A stretch of 64,000 nucleotides of DNA from Acidiflorens sp963847715 (GCA_963847715.1 CAWKAZ010000002.1:186001-250000); one strand, 5' to 3'. Shown: positions 17,218 to 26,832, counted from the stretch's first letter. Numbers and translations are program-made. Notes: generated from the sequence alone by a model not told the origin.

Positions 17218-17385
17218 TGCATTTTTCGGGCGAAATAAACGATGTAAGTGACAGAAACTAAGGGTAAATCGTCACTTGCGTTCTTGCCACCCCGGATTGT
17301 GGGAGAATACTAGTAGCGGCCTGCCCACGAAACTTCGCACTTGCATCCGAACTTCATAGTAAAAGGACGTCCTGTTCATAGCCTC

Positions 17386-18663
17386 ATGGTAAAAGAAACC
17401 CGCAATATTCGTCGTCAAACGCTGCCGAACGGGCTGACCGTTATTACCGAACAGATGGCACACATCCGCTCGGTCGCGATCGGCATCTGGCTCAAGTCGG
17501 GCTCGCGCGACGAGGATTCCGAGTGGAACGGCATCTCGCACTTCATCGAACACATGGTGTTCAAAGGGACGGAAACCCGTTCCGCTGAAGATATCGCTCG
17601 CCAAGTCGATTCGATTGGCGGCAACATGGATGCTTTCACGGCGAAGGAGTGCATCTGCTTCAACATCAAAGTGCTCGACGAGCACCTGTCGGTGGCGATG
17701 GAGGTTCTCAGCGATCTCGTGCTGCATCCCGTGTTTGATGCCGGCGATATTGCCAAAGAGCGCGGCGTGATTATCGAAGAGATCAAGATGGACCAGGACA
17801 ATCCTGACTACCTTGTCCACGAAATCTTCACCCAGAGTTTCTGGAAGGACCACGGCCTTGGACTGCCGATCCTGGGCACTCGCGACACGGTCAAGAAATT
17901 CGAGCGCCCGGTCGTTTCCCGTTACTACGGACATCACTTTGCGCCCGGCAATCTCATCGTCAGCGCTGCCGGCAATCTCGAACATAAACACTTTGTCGAG
18001 CTCGTGGCCAAGCATTTCGAGCATGTAAAACCGGCAAAAAACGGATTGCACTCGCCCGCGCCCACGATTTCTTCGCGGATCAACCTGCGCAACAAGAAGT
18101 CATTGGAGCAGGTGCAGATCTGCATTGGCGTTCCCTCGCATCCGATTGCGCACGAACGCCGCTACGCCTCCTACATTCTGAACACGCTGCTTGGAGGCGG
18201 CATGAGTTCGCGCCTCTTCCAAAATATTCGAGAGCGTCAGGGTCTCGCCTACTCGATCTACAGCGATCTGAACCCTTATCGCGACACGGGCTCGATGTGC
18301 GTCTATGCCGGCACCTCGCGAGAGTCGGCAATCAAGGTTGTTGAGTGCGTAGTCGCGGAATTCCGCAACTTGAAAGAGTCTCCGATCCCGGCAGAAGAAC
18401 TGCGGCGCTCCAAGGACCAACTCAAAGGCAGCCTCATGCTTTCGCTCGAATCGTCAACCGCCCGCATGTCGAATCTCGCGCGGCAGGAAATGTATTACGA
18501 CCACTTCTACGGTCTCGACGAACTCATCGAACGCATTGAAGCGGTGACCGTGGAAGACTTGCAGCAAACGGCGCAGGAATTCTTCCGCACGGAACAGATC
18601 GCGGTTACGGTTCTGGGCAACCTCACCGGTATGAAACTGACGCGCGACCAGCTAACCTGCTGA
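17386..18663 (+). CDS. M16-family zinc peptidase (PqqL/mitochondrial-processing-like)
   Basis: 425 residues from ATG 17386. The inverted zinc motif HFIEH gives H52, E55 and H56, with the downstream ERGVIIEEIKM segment supplying the third ligand. The C-terminal half has the family substrate-clasp signature LLGGGMSSRLFQNIRERQGLAYSIYS. Members degrade small or signal peptides, and single-chain bacterial forms work as dimers. There is no signal peptide, so it is probably cytoplasmic. The start is uncertain: no good ribosome-binding site precedes ATG 17386, and a TTG at 17341 is also possible. Stand-alone gene. Confidence 0.93.
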   Translation: MVKETRNIRRQTLPNGLTVITEQMAHIRSVAIGIWLKSGSRDEDSEWNGISHFIEHMVFKGTETRSAEDIARQVDSIGGNMDAFTAKECICFNIKVLDEHLSVAMEVLSDLVLHPVFDAGDIAKERGVIIEEIKMDQDNPDYLVHEIFTQSFWKDHGLGLPILGTRDTVKKFERPVVSRYYGHHFAPGNLIVSAAGNLEHKHFVELVAKHFEHVKPAKNGLHSPAPTISSRINLRNKKSLEQVQICIGVPSHPIAHERRYASYILNTLLGGGMSSRLFQNIRERQGLAYSIYSDLNPYRDTGSMCVYAGTSRESAIKVVECVVAEFRNLKESPIPAEELRRSKDQLKGSLMLSLESSTARMSNLARQEMYYDHFYGLDELIERIEAVTVEDLQQTAQEFFRTEQIAVTVLGNLTGMKLTRDQLTC

Positions 18664-18835
18664 CCCACAAAACGCCCCAAACTTGGCAGTGTACCCGTGG
18701 TTGCCGGGCTTGTTATCCTAGGCAGGGACCTCGCATAAAGCGGGTGTCCCCAGCCACCCAGTCTTTCAGAGATTGAATTCGGGCCAGGTATCGGCTAAGA
18801 AGCACGGGCTACAACCGTTCTCCGACTGAACAATC

Positions 18836-20083
18836 ATGCAGATGGTAATTGATGTTTTCGCGCAGATCTTCGGCACCCTCTGGGCGCATAAGCTGCGTTC
18901 GTTCCTGACCATGTTCGGTATTGCCTGGGGCGTCGGGTCCCTGCTGTTGCTGGTCGGTCTGGGAGAAGGCTTCAGAACCGGCAACCAGCGCAATCTTTCA
19001 GAGTACGGCGAAAATATCATGATGGTCTTCCCGGGCCGGGCTCCGGCTGTGCAAGGGAGTACCAACTCGGCCCGCCAGTATCGCCTCACCTATCAGGATT
19101 ACCTGGACGTTCGCAAAGAAGCGCCACACGTTCGCGCCGCGACCCCGGTTCTCGTGGCCGACGGCGTTCACGGCGTCAGCGAATTTGCCAGCGCCAGCGG
19201 ACAACTCACAGGGGCTGAACCACAGTACAACGGAATCCGATTCCTTCCCGTGAAGCAGGGACGCTGGCTCAACGATCTCGACGAGAATCAGAAACGCGGT
19301 GTCGTTGTACTCGGTGATGAGATGTCCCACAATCTGTTTCCCGGACGCCCGGCCGTGGGAGCGTTTATCCTACTGAACGGCTATCGGTTCGAGGTAGTCG
19401 GCACTCTCAAGCGTGTCGGTCGCGGAGACGATAACTCGACCAACACGCGTGCATACATTCCGTTTCAGGTGATGCGCAGCGATTTTCCGATCAAAGGCGA
19501 AGAGGCATTCGACGCGATTTCCGCTATCAATTTTCAGCCGCGCGTAGCCGACGAACACCTGATTGCTCTGAGCGAGGTACACCACATCATCGCCCGCAAT
19601 CATCACTTCGACTCTAACGACGAAGATGCGTTCGAAGGATGGGACACAGTGAAGCAGGCCGAGATGATGGGCACGATCTTCGATGCCATGAATGAATTCC
19701 TGGGCACGGTCGGGATGGTGACTCTGGCGCTCGGGGCGATTGGCGTCATCAACATCATGTTGGTCGCTGTGAGCGAGCGCACGCGTGAAATCGGTTTACG
19801 AAAAGCTCTAGGCGCCACCAATCGCAGCATTATGCTGCAATTCTTCGCCGAAGGCATACTGCTCACAGTGGTCAGCGGACTGATCGGCATGGGGTTAGCC
19901 GGCGGCCTGATGGCTCTGCTGGGCAATATCAACGGTCCGGGAGGCTTCGACCCGCCACGACTCGTTCCGAAGACAGCAATCCTCGCCATTGGCAGTTTGG
20001 CCCTCGCGGGTGTCGTCGCGGGGCTGTATCCTGCGCGGAAGGCCGCCAGCCTGGAACCGGTCGAAGCTTTGAGGAAGGAATGA
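18836..20083 (+). CDS. MacB/FtsX-type ABC transporter permease
   Basis: A 415-residue inner-membrane protein with the MacB permease layout: one N-terminal helix (about 20-42), a large periplasmic domain (45-275) and three C-terminal helices (about 285-400). The conserved ERTREIGLRKALGA coupling segment is present. These proteins move no substrate across the inner membrane but transmit ATP-driven motion to the periplasm for efflux or lipoprotein handling. No ATPase gene is adjacent. A second, related permease follows after 13 nt, so the pair may form a heterodimer. Confidence 0.92.
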   Translation: MQMVIDVFAQIFGTLWAHKLRSFLTMFGIAWGVGSLLLLVGLGEGFRTGNQRNLSEYGENIMMVFPGRAPAVQGSTNSARQYRLTYQDYLDVRKEAPHVRAATPVLVADGVHGVSEFASASGQLTGAEPQYNGIRFLPVKQGRWLNDLDENQKRGVVVLGDEMSHNLFPGRPAVGAFILLNGYRFEVVGTLKRVGRGDDNSTNTRAYIPFQVMRSDFPIKGEEAFDAISAINFQPRVADEHLIALSEVHHIIARNHHFDSNDEDAFEGWDTVKQAEMMGTIFDAMNEFLGTVGMVTLALGAIGVINIMLVAVSERTREIGLRKALGATNRSIMLQFFAEGILLTVVSGLIGMGLAGGLMALLGNINGPGGFDPPRLVPKTAILAIGSLALAGVVAGLYPARKAASLEPVEALRKE

Positions 20084-20096
20084 ACGACCGAACATA

Positions 20097-21338
20097 ATGA
20101 TTCGCGATCTGCTCCAGGAATCCTACAATGCGATGCGGCACAACCGCCGTCGGACGGCGCTGACCATGCTCGGCATGGCCTGGGGAATTGCCACGGTTGT
20201 GATGTTGCTCGCTTACGGGGACGGCTTTGGCCGCGCCTGCGCCAACATCTTCGCGAACTTTGGAACCAAGCTCTTCATCCTGGTCCCCGGACGATCCACC
20301 ATGCAAGCCGGTGGACAGAAGGCCGGGGCTCAAACTCGCCTCACTCTCGACGACATCGATCTGCTCACCGCGAATATTCCTCAGATCACGCACATCACTC
20401 CGAGCTGCAGCAAAGATACGACCATGCAGTACGAAAACCGCTCGTTCACGATGTCGGTCAACGGGGAGTATCCGAATACCTTTGATATTCGGGCTTTGAC
20501 GCTCGCGCAGGGACGCTTCTACAACCCGGAAGACGAGATCCAGCGCGCCCGGGTGGCGGTCATCGGCTCTGACACGAAGGACAAACTGTTTTCCGGAAGG
20601 AACGCGGTGGGTGAATACATCCGGATTGACGGTATCAGCTTTGAAGTCGTCGGCCTTCTTAGTCCAAAGATGCAGGCGGGCGACGATAATATCAATCGCG
20701 TCGTGTATGTGCCATTCACGACCATGAGTGACATTAAGGACACTCATTATCTCGACTCCATCTGGTTCAATTACGAAACGAACGAGTACGAGCGGATCGA
20801 GCAATCAGTGCGCTACATCATGGGCGCGCAGCACAAATTCAATCCGGCGGATCGCCGCGCCCTGTTCGTTTTCAATTTGATGGAGCAAGTTCACCAGTTC
20901 GAAGTAATCACTCTTGGCCTCAAAATTCTGCTCGGCTTCATCGGCACGCTCACGTTGGGCATCGGCGGCGTCGGACTGATGAATATTATGCTCGTCTCGG
21001 TGACCCAGCGGACGCGGGAGATCGGCGTCGAGAAAGCACTCGGGGCGCGCCGGAGGCACATCTTCCTTCAGTTTTTAGCGGAAGCGCTTACGATCACTTT
21101 CATCGGAGGACTGATGGGCATCATTCTGGCTTACGGTGTGGCCTTCTCCGTGGGAAGGCTGACGCTTTACAGCGCCATGGCCAAACACGCCGAGGCGGGC
21201 GACATCCGCTTGATGATTAATCCGGTAACGCTATTCGTCGCTGTGCTCATTCTCAGTCTCGTCGGACTGATCAGCGGCATGGTGCCTGCAATCCGCGCCT
21301 CACGGCTCGACCCAATCGAAGCCCTGCGCTACGAGTAG
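20097..21338 (+). CDS. MacB/FtsX-type ABC transporter permease, second copy
   Basis: 413 residues, same layout as the preceding gene: N-terminal helix (about 22-45), periplasmic domain (50-280), three helices (285-405), and the QRTREIGVEKALGARRRHIF coupling segment. Shared phrases such as LTMFGIAWG/LTMLGMAWG show that the two genes are ancient paralogues. The ATPase partner must be encoded elsewhere. The short spacing implies an operon. Confidence 0.92.
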   Translation: MIRDLLQESYNAMRHNRRRTALTMLGMAWGIATVVMLLAYGDGFGRACANIFANFGTKLFILVPGRSTMQAGGQKAGAQTRLTLDDIDLLTANIPQITHITPSCSKDTTMQYENRSFTMSVNGEYPNTFDIRALTLAQGRFYNPEDEIQRARVAVIGSDTKDKLFSGRNAVGEYIRIDGISFEVVGLLSPKMQAGDDNINRVVYVPFTTMSDIKDTHYLDSIWFNYETNEYERIEQSVRYIMGAQHKFNPADRRALFVFNLMEQVHQFEVITLGLKILLGFIGTLTLGIGGVGLMNIMLVSVTQRTREIGVEKALGARRRHIFLQFLAEALTITFIGGLMGIILAYGVAFSVGRLTLYSAMAKHAEAGDIRLMINPVTLFVAVLILSLVGLISGMVPAIRASRLDPIEALRYE

Positions 21339-21411
21339 AGAATCCTCTTTATCCACAGAGACATCCAAGCAAGAGTCGTGTTATCACATATCCGAGGAAG
21401 GTGACAATCAC

Positions 21412-21948
21412 ATGAAAAGAATGATTGGATTGCTCGCACTCAGCCTGCTGTTTTCATTTTCAGCGCTCGCGCAACATGGCGGCCATGGTGGCGGTGGCCG
21501 GCCTGAGGTTGGTGGCGGCCGGCAAAACGTTCCCAAGCGAGGACCGGCTCGCGTGGAAAGTCCGCGTGCCCCCGAAGAACATCGCAATTTCAGCGAAAAA
21601 GAAGGACACCCAAACGCCCCTCACGTGGATCAGGGCCGACAATGGGTAGGCCATGATACCGGCCGCGATGATGCCCACTACCATCTTGACCATCCCTGGG
21701 AACATGGACGGTTCACGGGTGGCTTCGGCCGTGGTCACATCTGGCACCTGGGAGGAGGCGGTCCAGGCCGATTCGGGTTCGGCGGATTTTTCTTCTCTGT
21801 GGCGCCCTACGATGTGGGGTTCTGTGATGGCTGGCTCTGGGATTCGGACGACATCTCGATCTACGACGATCCCGATCACGTCGGCTGGTATCTGGCTTAC
21901 AACGTCAGGCTGGGAACCTACGTCCACGTAATGTACTTGGGAAGGTAG
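21412..21948 (+). CDS. Secreted His/Gly-rich protein of unknown function
   Basis: 178 residues with a clear signal peptide (1-20, ending in ALAQ), then a low-complexity His/Gly/Arg-rich segment (HGGHGGGGRPEVGGG), a charged middle, and an aromatic-rich C-terminal portion with WDSDDISIYDDPDHVGWYLAYN. GAGGAAGGTG is placed well for the ATG. His-rich mature ends could bind metal, but no family is recognised. It is followed by a strong terminator shared with the convergent FKBP gene. Confidence 0.85.
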   Translation: MKRMIGLLALSLLFSFSALAQHGGHGGGGRPEVGGGRQNVPKRGPARVESPRAPEEHRNFSEKEGHPNAPHVDQGRQWVGHDTGRDDAHYHLDHPWEHGRFTGGFGRGHIWHLGGGGPGRFGFGGFFFSVAPYDVGFCDGWLWDSDDISIYDDPDHVGWYLAYNVRLGTYVHVMYLGR

Positions 21949-21966
21949 AAGCGACTCCTGAAAACG

Positions 21967-21992
21967 AAGGGCCGGGCTAACGCCCGGCCCTT
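21967..21992. terminator. Bidirectional terminator hairpin
   Basis: AAGGGCCGGGC and GCCCGGCCCTT pair perfectly around TAAC (11-bp GC-rich stem), with TTT on the right. It lies between the convergent secreted-protein and FKBP genes and can serve both. Confidence 0.85.
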
Positions 21993-22004
21993 TGGCTAAG
22001 TCGC

Positions 22005-22898
22005 TTATTTCTTCGGCTCGTCGTTCTTCAACTCCTGCTTGTCGTCGTTCTTGTCCGCTGGCTTCGGTTTTTCAGCGATCGACAGCAGTTCCACCTCAAA
22101 AACCAGAGTTGAATTCGGACCGATCTGTCCGCCGCCCGCGCCTTGCTCGCCATAGGCTAGGTTCGCTGGGATGAAGAGCTGCCACTTCGAGCCCACAGGC
22201 ATCAGTTGCAGGGCCTCCGTCCAGCCCTTGATGACCTGGCTCACGCCAAACGTGGCTGGCTGGCCGCGCTTATAGGAGCTGTCAAATTCCGTGCCATTGA
22301 TCAGCGTGCCGCGGTAGTTGCAGACAACCGAGTCGCTGGCCGTGGGTTTCGGTCCGGTACCTGGGGTAAGGATCTTGTACTGCAGTCCGCTGGGCAGGGT
22401 GACGACGCCTTCTTTGCTTTTGTTCGCTGCCAGGAAGGCCTCGCCTTCCGTCTTGTTGGCCGCTCCGGCTTGCTGCATTTTCGCCTGCTGCTCTTTCCGC
22501 ACTTCAGTCTGCACTTCGTTCAACACGGCTTGCGCTTCTTCCTGCGTCATGCGTGTCTTGCCGCCAGCCAATGCGTCCTTAAGTCCCTGAGACACAAGAC
22601 TGGGGTCGAATTCCACGGATTGCTTCTTGAGGTTGCCGCCAAGTCCGGTCCCGATATTCATTCCCAACGCATAGCTGAATTTCTGTTTTCGTGTGGTGAG
22701 CGCTGGAGCCGTGCTGGCCGCCGTTCCGGCTTTCTTAGCCGGAGTTTTCGCCGTTGTGGCCGTTTTGGGAGCCGTAGCTGATGACGCCGCTGGAGTCGTT
22801 GCCGCCGGAGTGCTTGCTGGAGTCTGCTGGGCGTAGCCATCTCCAGCCAGCATCATCGCTGCGGCCAATAATAGCGCTGTGGTGAGAGATCTTTGCAT
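22005..22898 (-). CDS. Periplasmic FKBP-type peptidyl-prolyl isomerase (FkpA/Mip-like)
   Basis: 297 residues: signal peptide (1-23), Ala/Thr/Lys-rich linker (24-65), helical dimerisation domain (about 68-160, QKFSYALGMNIGTGL) as in Mip/FkpA, then an FKBP domain (about 163-277) with LPSGLQYKIL, GTEFDSSYKRG, VIKGWTEALQLMPVGSKW and IPANLAYGEQGAG. It folds or chaperones envelope proteins. A short charged tail follows. It ends at the shared hairpin terminator. Confidence 0.95.
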   Translation of the reverse strand: MQRSLTTALLLAAAMMLAGDGYAQQTPASTPAATTPAASSATAPKTATTAKTPAKKAGTAASTAPALTTRKQKFSYALGMNIGTGLGGNLKKQSVEFDPSLVSQGLKDALAGGKTRMTQEEAQAVLNEVQTEVRKEQQAKMQQAGAANKTEGEAFLAANKSKEGVVTLPSGLQYKILTPGTGPKPTASDSVVCNYRGTLINGTEFDSSYKRGQPATFGVSQVIKGWTEALQLMPVGSKWQLFIPANLAYGEQGAGGGQIGPNSTLVFEVELLSIAEKPKPADKNDDKQELKNDEPKK

Positions 22899-22978
22899 TT
22901 ATCTATTGTCCCATTGCCTCGCATTCTGCGCCAGACCGGGGGTAATCAGCGGGTACTTATGCAATTGCCCTATTAGCC

Positions 22979-23007
22979 CACTCAAATCGCCGGACTTTTA
23001 CTATAAT
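22979..23007 (+). promoter_or_regulatory. Promoter of sodC with start-proximal -10 box
   Basis: A perfect TATAAT (23002-23007) ends six bases before the ATG at 23014, so transcription would begin at or next to the A of ATG. The -35 at 17 bp spacing (CACTCA, 22979-22984) is poor. There is no Shine-Dalgarno sequence. Together this predicts a leaderless mRNA. Confidence 0.55.
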
Positions 23008-23013
23008 CCGGGC

Positions 23014-23523
23014 ATGAAAACCTCTCGTCTCACTCTACTCGCTATGCTCGTGGTCGCTTTTGCATCCGCCAGTTCAGCCAAGATGCTCGTTCAATTGAAG
23101 GACGCTCAAGGAAAAATCGTCGGCAGCGCCATCCTGTGGGAGACAGCCACGGGAATCGGAATGGAAGTGAATATCGAGAGCCTTCCACCCGGGGAGCACG
23201 CCATCCACTTCCATCAGAACGCGAAATGTGAGGCGCCGGACTTCAAGTCGGCTGGACCGCATTTCAATCCTGACGGGAAAAAGCACGGGCTGGAAAATCC
23301 CGAGGGCCATCACGCCGGCGACAATGCGAACTTCACCGTGGATGCCAACGGCAAAGCTCATTTCAAGATAGAAGATAAAGACGTCAACCTGGGCGGCGAC
23401 GCGCATTCCCTATTCAGCAACGGAGGGACGGCGCTTGTGATCCACGCAAAGGCTGACGATCAGAAAACGGATCCGGCCGGCAATGCCGGAGACCGGATCG
23501 CCTGCGGCGCGATCACGAAGTAA
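23014..23523 (+). CDS. sodC: Cu/Zn superoxide dismutase
   Basis: Exported enzyme that dismutates superoxide in the periplasm. 169 residues with a signal peptide (1-22). Metal ligands are visible: H65 and H67 (HFH), bridging H83, H91, H100, D103 and H144. The disulfide pair would be C72 and C164, and the guiding Arg is R161 in AGDRIACG. All catalytic residues are intact. The frame is open further left, but the signal peptide begins at ATG 23014, directly behind the TATAAT box. It is convergent with the BNR-repeat gene across two palindromic repeats. Confidence 0.96.
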   Translation: MKTSRLTLLAMLVVAFASASSAKMLVQLKDAQGKIVGSAILWETATGIGMEVNIESLPPGEHAIHFHQNAKCEAPDFKSAGPHFNPDGKKHGLENPEGHHAGDNANFTVDANGKAHFKIEDKDVNLGGDAHSLFSNGGTALVIHAKADDQKTDPAGNAGDRIACGAITK

Positions 23524-23528
23524 TCTCG

Positions 23529-23590
23529 GGTAGAGATGGGGCTTGCCCGTCTCAGCCGTCGAGTGAGACGCGGCCAGCCGCGTCTCTACA
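23529..23590. repeat. Paired GAGAC...GTCTC palindromes
   Basis: Two tandem hairpins, 23533-23553 (GAGATGGGGC/GCCCGTCTC, imperfect) and 23565-23586 (GAGACGCGGC/GCCGCGTCTC, perfect), in the style of the element at 2132-2153 and again between convergent genes. Confidence 0.8.
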
Positions 23591-23607
23591 TTATTCGTGC
23601 TCGTTTT

Positions 23608-26600
23608 TTACTTCCCTGCGGCCGGAACGTAGAGCGCGGGAATGTTCTGCTTGTTCACCATCTCATTTAGCGCCGGCAAGTCTTTGGAAATCAAGTCGTG
23701 ATACCGCGCCAGCAATGGTTGTGCTTGCTTTTCGAGTTCGTCGTAAACCTCATACTGCTGCTTGGTGGGGGCTGCATCTGCGGACTCGACACTGCCGAGC
23801 AAGGAATGGAAGCGCTCATCAATGAGTACCGGGTAGTTCAAATTTGACTCCGAGCTCTTCGAGTTCACCTGGAGCAACTGCGACTCCAGATCAAAACTCT
23901 TCTTGTCGAAATCCTTCGCTGCCGAAACTAGCGACGCGTAGGCGGAATCGTCCCCGAGACGGCGGGTTAGTCCGCGAGTTTGAACACGTACTTCGCGAAT
24001 CGTCCCGATCGCTTCGTGAATTGCCGAGATCTGCGCCACGATCTTGTGGCCCAGTTCGATCTGCTTCTGCGCATCGTCGTTCGATGCTTTGACTCGAGGA
24101 TCCATTTTCAATTCAAGCGGCGCCGTGTACGCCTTTCCCTCAACCGTGAGGCGCACCTGATACGTTCCCGGAGGCACCATCGGTCCGCGGTTACGGAATT
24201 CCGCGCCCGGTTCTCCAGCGAGAGGAGTCGGTCCCTGCAAGAGTAGATCCCAGGCAAAACGGTTCAGACCGACATCGGTCGGAATCTTCTCGTCGGGCGG
24301 TGTCTGATCGGGCCACTCTGGCGGCGTGTCTGCTTCTTTCTTCTCTTCGTTGGAATAGCGCCGCGCAACTTTTCCCGACGCATCGAGAAATTCGAGCGTC
24401 ACAACACCCTTGGGAGCGGTTGGCAGGTAGTAGTAGACGATCGCACCGGTCGGCGGATTCTCACCTACTGGCTGTCGTCGCTCGAAGAAGGGAGGCCAGC
24501 GCAAACGATAGGTCGTTCGTGGCTGGTAGAGCGCAGCTACCGATGTCGACTGCGCCCCGGACGCACGAAGAGGCGTGAGGTCGTCGAGGATCCAGAATGC
24601 GCGCCCGTGGGTCGCTACGACCAGATCGTCATTCTTTATGATCAGGTCGTGGATCGGACTGTTAGGCAAATTCAATTGCAGAGACTGCCAATTCGCTCCG
24701 CCATCGAACGAAACGTAAATGCCCGTTTCCGTTCCGGCATAGAGGAGATTCTTGCGGACTGGGTCTTCGCGCACGGCGTGGGTGTAAGCGCCATCGGGAA
24801 TGCCGTTCACGATCTTCGTCCACGTTTTGCCGAAATCTGTCGTCTTGTAAAGGTACGGCCTGACGTCGTCGATCTTGTGCGTGTCGACGGCAGCGTAGGC
24901 GGTTCCGGCATCGAATGGAGACGCCTCGATCAGACTGACCAGGCTCCATTCCGGAATCCCTTTGGGCGTGACGTTCGTCCAATTCTTGCCGCCGTCGCGC
25001 GTGACGTGAATCAAGCCGTCGTCGGTTCCCGCCCAGAGGAGATCTTTCTGCACGGGCGACTCCGCAATGGCAAAGACAGTGTCGTAGTACTCGACCGACG
25101 TGTTGTCCTTGGTCAGCGGCCCACCGGAAGAAACCTGTTTGCTCTTGTCGTTCCGGGTCAGGTCGGGACTGATCGCCGTCCAACTCTTGCCTTCGTCGGT
25201 TGTCTTGAAGACTCGCTCCGCAGTTGTATAAACCACATTTGGATCGTGCGGCGAAATCAGAATCGGCTGCGTCCAACCAAGCCGGTATTTCATGTCACCT
25301 ACACCGTGTCCGGCCCAATCCTCAGGCCAGACGGTTACATCCTGCTCCTGGCTGCTCCGGCGATCGAGACGCGTGACCTGGCCGCCGCCCGAGCCCGCGT
25401 AGATGATGTTCGAATCCCGCGGATCCGGCTGAATGTAGCCGCTTTCTCCGCCGCCCGCGTCGAACCAGTGCTGGCGCCCGACATACCCTTCGTCGGAGCG
25501 GCTGAGTATGCCGATGGTGGAGTTGTCCTGCTGCGCGCCGTACACCTTGTAGAGAAAATCGTTGTCGGCTGCCACATGGTAAAACTGCGCCGTCGGCTGA
25601 TTGTATTGCGTCGACCAGGTCTTGCCGCCATCCACCGAGATGGTCGCGCCGCCGTCGTTTGAGTTGATCATTCGGTTTGTGTTCTGCGGATCGATCCAGA
25701 ATCCGTGATGATCGCCGTGCGGCGCGGGCAACAGGTTCAGACTCTTGCCACCATCGCTCGAGCGAAACATGCCGGTGTTCAGCATATAGACGGTGTCTGC
25801 GCTCCTCGGGTCGGCAAAGATATGCGTGAAGTACCAGGCGCGCTGCGTGAGTCGCTGATCGTCGTTGACTCGTGACCAGTTTTCTCCACCGTCGTCGGAA
25901 CGATACAGCCCGCTCTCTTTCGATTCGATCAGTGCATAGACGCGGTTCGAATCGGCGCCGGAAACGCTCACTCCAATGCGGCCAAGAATTCCTTCGGGCA
26001 AGCCTTTGCCTTCGAGGTGCTTCCACGTACTTCCGCCATCGGTCGAGCGGTAAAGGCCGCTGCCCGGCCCACCGCTATCCATCCCCCATGGCGTGCGCTG
26101 GATCTGGTAAAGCGCGGCGAACATCACGTTGGAATTGTGCGGATCGACCGATAGATCGATCGCACCCGACTTCTCGTCTTTGTAAAGAACCTTGTCCCAG
26201 GTCTTGCCGCCGTCGTTTGTGCGAAAAACGCCGCGTTCGGTGTTCGGGCCGTAGGCGTGGCCGAGCGCCGCGACCATGACGTGATCGGGATTACGGGGAT
26301 CGATCCAAACGCGTGCAATATGCTGCGTGTCTTTCAATCCGACGTGCTGCCAAGTCTTGCCACCGTCGGTGGTCTTATAGACGCCGTCGCCGTAAGAAAT
26401 ATTGCCGCGCAGACAAGACTCGCCGGTCCCGACATAAATGACGTTCGGGTTCGATTCCGAGACGGCAATCGCACCAATCGACGAGATCACGCTTTTATCG
26501 GAAATGGGCTGCCAGTCGATGCCGCCATTCGTGGTGCGCCACACACCTCCGCCAACGCTCCCGAAGTAGTAGGTAAAAGGACTGCCGGGAACTCCGGTAA

Positions 26601-26745
26601 CAGCCAGCACGCGACCGCCGCGGAATGGGCCGATATCGCGCCACTTCATTCCCTTGAATTGGGCTTCGTTATAAGGCTGCGCCGCCGCTGCAATAGCCAG
26701 TACCAACGCCAGAACACACCACACCATCAACTTGCTTGCCTTCAT
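23608..26745 (-). CDS. Large secreted BNR/VPS10-like beta-propeller protein
   Basis: 1045 residues: signal peptide (1-22), then repeated Asp-box motifs (S/T-x-D-G-G-x-x-W) such as TTDGGKTWQH, TNDGGKTWDK, STDGGSTWKH, SDDGGENWSR, VDGGKTWST, TTDEGKSWTA, TRDGGKNWTN and TTDFGKTWTK, forming one or two sortilin-like propellers through about residue 690. A C-terminal part (about 720-1045) has a FlgD-like beta domain (PPGTYQVRLTVEGK) and a helical tail. Relatives are common exported proteins of Acidobacteriota. The Asp box is structural and does not show glycosidase activity. Function unknown. Confidence 0.92.
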   Translation of the reverse strand: MKASKLMVWCVLALVLAIAAAAQPYNEAQFKGMKWRDIGPFRGGRVLAVTGVPGSPFTYYFGSVGGGVWRTTNGGIDWQPISDKSVISSIGAIAVSESNPNVIYVGTGESCLRGNISYGDGVYKTTDGGKTWQHVGLKDTQHIARVWIDPRNPDHVMVAALGHAYGPNTERGVFRTNDGGKTWDKVLYKDEKSGAIDLSVDPHNSNVMFAALYQIQRTPWGMDSGGPGSGLYRSTDGGSTWKHLEGKGLPEGILGRIGVSVSGADSNRVYALIESKESGLYRSDDGGENWSRVNDDQRLTQRAWYFTHIFADPRSADTVYMLNTGMFRSSDGGKSLNLLPAPHGDHHGFWIDPQNTNRMINSNDGGATISVDGGKTWSTQYNQPTAQFYHVAADNDFLYKVYGAQQDNSTIGILSRSDEGYVGRQHWFDAGGGESGYIQPDPRDSNIIYAGSGGGQVTRLDRRSSQEQDVTVWPEDWAGHGVGDMKYRLGWTQPILISPHDPNVVYTTAERVFKTTDEGKSWTAISPDLTRNDKSKQVSSGGPLTKDNTSVEYYDTVFAIAESPVQKDLLWAGTDDGLIHVTRDGGKNWTNVTPKGIPEWSLVSLIEASPFDAGTAYAAVDTHKIDDVRPYLYKTTDFGKTWTKIVNGIPDGAYTHAVREDPVRKNLLYAGTETGIYVSFDGGANWQSLQLNLPNSPIHDLIIKNDDLVVATHGRAFWILDDLTPLRASGAQSTSVAALYQPRTTYRLRWPPFFERRQPVGENPPTGAIVYYYLPTAPKGVVTLEFLDASGKVARRYSNEEKKEADTPPEWPDQTPPDEKIPTDVGLNRFAWDLLLQGPTPLAGEPGAEFRNRGPMVPPGTYQVRLTVEGKAYTAPLELKMDPRVKASNDDAQKQIELGHKIVAQISAIHEAIGTIREVRVQTRGLTRRLGDDSAYASLVSAAKDFDKKSFDLESQLLQVNSKSSESNLNYPVLIDERFHSLLGSVESADAAPTKQQYEVYDELEKQAQPLLARYHDLISKDLPALNEMVNKQNIPALYVPAAGK

Positions 26746-26832
26746 AGGGGTCCCCCAAAATAACTACGATTGCTGCGGAAAAGAAGACGGACAATCATAC
26801 ATTACGGTCGAGCTAAGCACCTCGATGTTGGC

